Assembly (NCBI GenBank): GCA_950295325.1
Contig: OX485809.1
Coordinates: 2,728,001 to 2,792,000, forward strand
From: Polytrichum commune
Lineage: Eukaryota > Streptophyta > Polytrichopsida > Polytrichales > Polytrichaceae
Direction of reading: 5' to 3'
DNA length: 64,000 bases
The stretch's first letter is position 1. Every line of letters starts with the position of its first letter. The translations under genes and the position numbers were made by a program. Below are positions 61,661 through 64,000 of this stretch, in pieces. Below the pieces are notes generated by a model that worked only from the letters and a program-made list of their open reading frames with translations, made no database searches and was not told the DNA's origin.

Positions 61661-61840
61661 TGTGTGTTACTATTCGGAGTTACGCAATGCTACAACTATT
61701 TAATGAGAATGTAATAATTAACCAAGAAAGGTCACTTCTGTTCTATAATGTCCAGACAACCTGTTGAACTTTCATTAATAGATTTTGAACTCCTGAGTAA
61801 GAAGTTTATTACACTACGTAACTCCAAATAGTAACACACA
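61661..61840. mobile_element. 180-bp MITE
   Basis: TGTGTGTTACTATTCGGAGT at the left and ACTCCAAATAGTAACACACA at the right are inverted complements with one mismatch, continuing into TACGCA/TACGTA. Flanks CCAATCAA and CCAATTAG agree at only 5 of 8 positions, so the target duplication is uncertain. Confidence 0.75.
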
Positions 61841-61876
61841 CCAATTAGGATATTTAGTGTAATGAGTAGGTAAACC

Positions 61877-62022
61877 CTGAACTATCGGACGATAGTGGAA
61901 AAGTACGCAAACCGAATGGAGTGGTTGGCGGTTCGATTCCCGGCCATGAAATCGTCTCTTTACTTGATGGAAAACTAGCCAGGTGGTCAAGCACCTCTCA
62001 TGGGTCCGAAAACAAAACAAAA
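61877..62022 (+). mobile_element. Short tRNA-like SINE with a 12-bp target duplication
   Basis: Perfect direct repeats AGTAGGTAAACC lie at 61865-61876 and 62023-62034. The 146-bp insert contains a consensus RNA polymerase III box B, GGTTCGATTCC (61930-61940), a weak box A-like TAGTGGAAAAG about 40 bases upstream, and an A-rich tail ending AAAACAAAACAAAA. These features fit a tRNA-derived SINE. It is not a tRNA gene: no cloverleaf with matching acceptor arms is evident. Confidence 0.75.
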
Positions 62023-62047
62023 AGTAGGTAAACCTAGGTCCACGGGT

Positions 62048-62443
62048 AGATCACTCCATTGTCAAGTTGAACACCACGTGCGGCCAAAAAAAATCTTCTT
62101 TTGGTAAGTTGCACCACCAAAATGGGTCAAAATTTTATCAAAAAAATTTCATGAGTAGATATACACAATACCTATGACATAGTTAAAAGTGGTAACTAAA
62201 TTTGATGATTTGTTTTTTTCATAAAACATACCATTTCTAACTAGAATGACACAGAATTGAACTAAAACAATTACTAAAAAAAACAAAGATGACTAAAAAT
62301 TTCAAAAAAGTATACAAAAGATACTATCAATGGTTATGTATATGTAGAAAAAATATCATAAATTTTAAAATTATATATGGCATGTAATATAGGGGTAGCA
62401 AACTTTGTCCGCACGTGGTGTCAACTTGACAATGAAGTGACCT
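62048..62443. mobile_element. ~395-bp MITE
   Basis: TCACTCCATTGTCAAGTTGA near 62051 is the inverted complement of TCAACTTGACAATGAAGTGA near 62440, apart from one base. The pairing continues through ACACCACGTGCGG-CAAA (about 36 bp in all). The interior is AT-rich and non-coding. The target duplication is not clear. Confidence 0.78.
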
Positions 62444-64000
62444 CCCCGTGCCTAGGTCTTAACATACTTTACTTGACTCTCCTTTATAGCCATTATCTAT
62501 TTTGTACATGTTTCCACACATTCAATCTGGTAATGGTGACTCAAGTGGAAAGGCACTGTACATGTCAAGCTCCAAGTGATGGGGCCACGCATGTGAAATG
62601 AAAATGGACCACCATGTTTGACCTTCATTGACCCATCCAAATATTTTCCAACCTTTTGATGCTTGCACATCCTTTATTGACTTTGAAAAATGTCTTGTGA
62701 GCTTTAAGCTCACCTTGTGGGTTGGGAGGGAGCCTTTGTTGGTCCGGATGATATATCTACAATCCATCCAATATCTCCACCGGTAATAAGCTTACACCTC
62801 CATATAAGTTATGCGTTGACGGTATGATGAACTAGTCCACGCACCAAAGACTCGAACTCACAAAAGTTGGGTAAGGTATTTGCCTATCGGGCCATCACCG
62901 AGTCATGGCCGAAGTGGCTTTCAATTGAGTGCCCGTGAAGTTGGTGATGAAAAAAATAAAAAAATAAAAACAAAAAAACAAAAACTCTTTAACTTTGGGG
63001 GCTCTTTAAAGCACACCATGCCTTTTGATAATTCTTTCCATAACACGTTGAATGGGCCACAGCTTGGCCTCTTGGCCTAAGTAAGTACGTTGACATTTTG
63101 GATCTAGTACTTTCATAAAGCATAAGAAAACATACATGAAGCCTACAAGTCCACTCAGATTCAGTGTCCAGGGAGCTTTTTGGGCATAATCGGTCAAAAT
63201 CCTAGTGCTTTCCAAGCCCAACCGGGTACACTGCATGTCGTGATCTTTCGATTTTTCTTCGTGAATTGAGGTATATTCTATAGATTCCTCCAAAACGATG
63301 AATAATTTTCATGAAGTCTTTGACTTTAATCAGTTATTTCTCAAACTCAACCGGTTCATCTGCAACTAACGGTCACTTCTCCCTATTCATTGCTCAGATT
63401 GGAAGCTCAAGTTGACATCTCGCTTTTCAAACCCATTTGCAGGTATTGTAGAGGGCTCTCTATTTCATCTTTACATGTGCCAAAATGTAGTTTTCACAAG
63501 GGATACAAGTAGGTCTTGCCAAATGTGAACATGACATGTGACAACTTAAAGTTGAAGAGTCCATTGTGATAGCATTCAAGAAAGAGGAAGAATGCCAATG
63601 AGAATTTTTGGAATTATAATTCTGGTCAAGTGTAAATTTTACGATTCATTAAGTGGTTGTGGAGGGGGGGGGGGATTTCAAGGTTTGCTTGTGCCAGCTC
63701 AGGTTTTAGAGGGTATCCCAAGGGTGTGTACTACGAGAAGAAGAAAAAAATCAAATTCAAACACATGTCATGTCTTGTGTTTGAAATTTTGTCTATGAGA
63801 CAACCTTTGGACATCTATGGAAATAATCTCAAAGTGGTAATAAAAAGAAGACAATTGAAAGTGGTCCCAAAGTGGTTACACCCTAAACTCCCTAATATCA
63901 ACCCCGTAATGTCACTCACTCTCTAATATCTCAAAACCCTAGGGAACAAATGTACGTAGTTCAAATCTCACTCCTTATTGTCATATTTCTCTCCCTTAAA
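62444..64000. other. Right-edge spacer, no supported gene
   Basis: Carries the inverted partner (63130-63420) of the 51.4-kb repeat and a poly-G tract at 63661-63672. Short open frames match nothing recognised. Confidence 0.45.

Noticed and set aside
61877..62022. A functional tRNA gene
   Set aside because: Box B is perfect, but box A is poor, no paired acceptor stem is evident, and the insert has an A-rich tail and a target duplication, as a SINE would.

Overview
This is a nuclear genomic window from a eukaryote, almost certainly a land plant. It has multi-exon genes with GT-AG introns, plant gene families (DUF220, plant-type GT47 exostosin, GDSL esterase/lipase), CT/GA tracts next to start codons, and AT-rich intergenic DNA packed with MITEs, SINEs and minisatellites. 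The mix of large repeat-rich spacers and a very long coiled-coil gene would fit a bryophyte or another seed-free plant. That placement is inference; no species can be read from the sequence. I see no rRNA, CRISPR array, prophage or bacterial operon.

Layout, left to right. (1) 1-3.4 kb: the C-terminal two thirds of a non-LTR retrotransposon ORF, open to the left window edge, with an RNase H domain, a CCHC knuckle and a C-terminal restriction-like endonuclease signature, followed by a foldable 3' UTR. (2) 3.6-4.3 kb: a ~170-bp tandem repeat. (3) 4.7-7.45 kb, + strand: a six-exon DUF220 gene. (4) 12.2-8.17 kb, - strand: a four-exon GT47 glycosyltransferase, convergent with the DUF220 gene. Its upstream region exists in about three diverged copies, one carrying a broken copy of the start codon region, followed by another ~170-bp tandem array. 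(5) 15-21 kb: AT-rich DNA with two related MITEs, one with a perfect 8-bp target duplication. (6) 21.1 kb, +: a small single-exon plant-type gene. (7) 23.04-28.41 kb, +: a 14-exon 3-hydroxyisobutyryl-CoA hydrolase-like gene. (8) 44.65-31.55 kb, -: a 17-exon gene for a predicted 2164-residue coiled-coil protein. (9) 46.5-51.2 kb: near-identical twin MITEs, a 54-bp palindrome and a SINE with a 14-bp target duplication. (10) 55.38-51.68 kb, -: a five-exon GDSL esterase/lipase with a PIF/Harbinger-like MITE in its last intron. (11) 56-64 kb: mobile and repeat DNA, including a related MITE whose 3' part has expanded into a ~93-bp minisatellite, another SINE with a 12-bp target duplication, and two more TIR elements.

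The genes are independent plant loci and do not form a pathway or cluster: valine/branched-acid catabolism (HIBCH-like), Golgi glycan synthesis (GT47), a secreted ester hydrolase (GDSL), a probable structural coiled-coil protein and two uncharacterised plant families. The most notable signals are the RNase H plus restriction-like endonuclease retroelement, the MITE-to-minisatellite conversion, the tandem duplications of promoter and intron DNA (one creating a possible 12-nt in-frame microexon), and an HIBCH-like protein with both a mitochondrial-type presequence and a C-terminal ARL tripeptide. Exon models were built by hand from splice signals and reading-frame continuity; every junction given keeps frame, but none has transcript support here.
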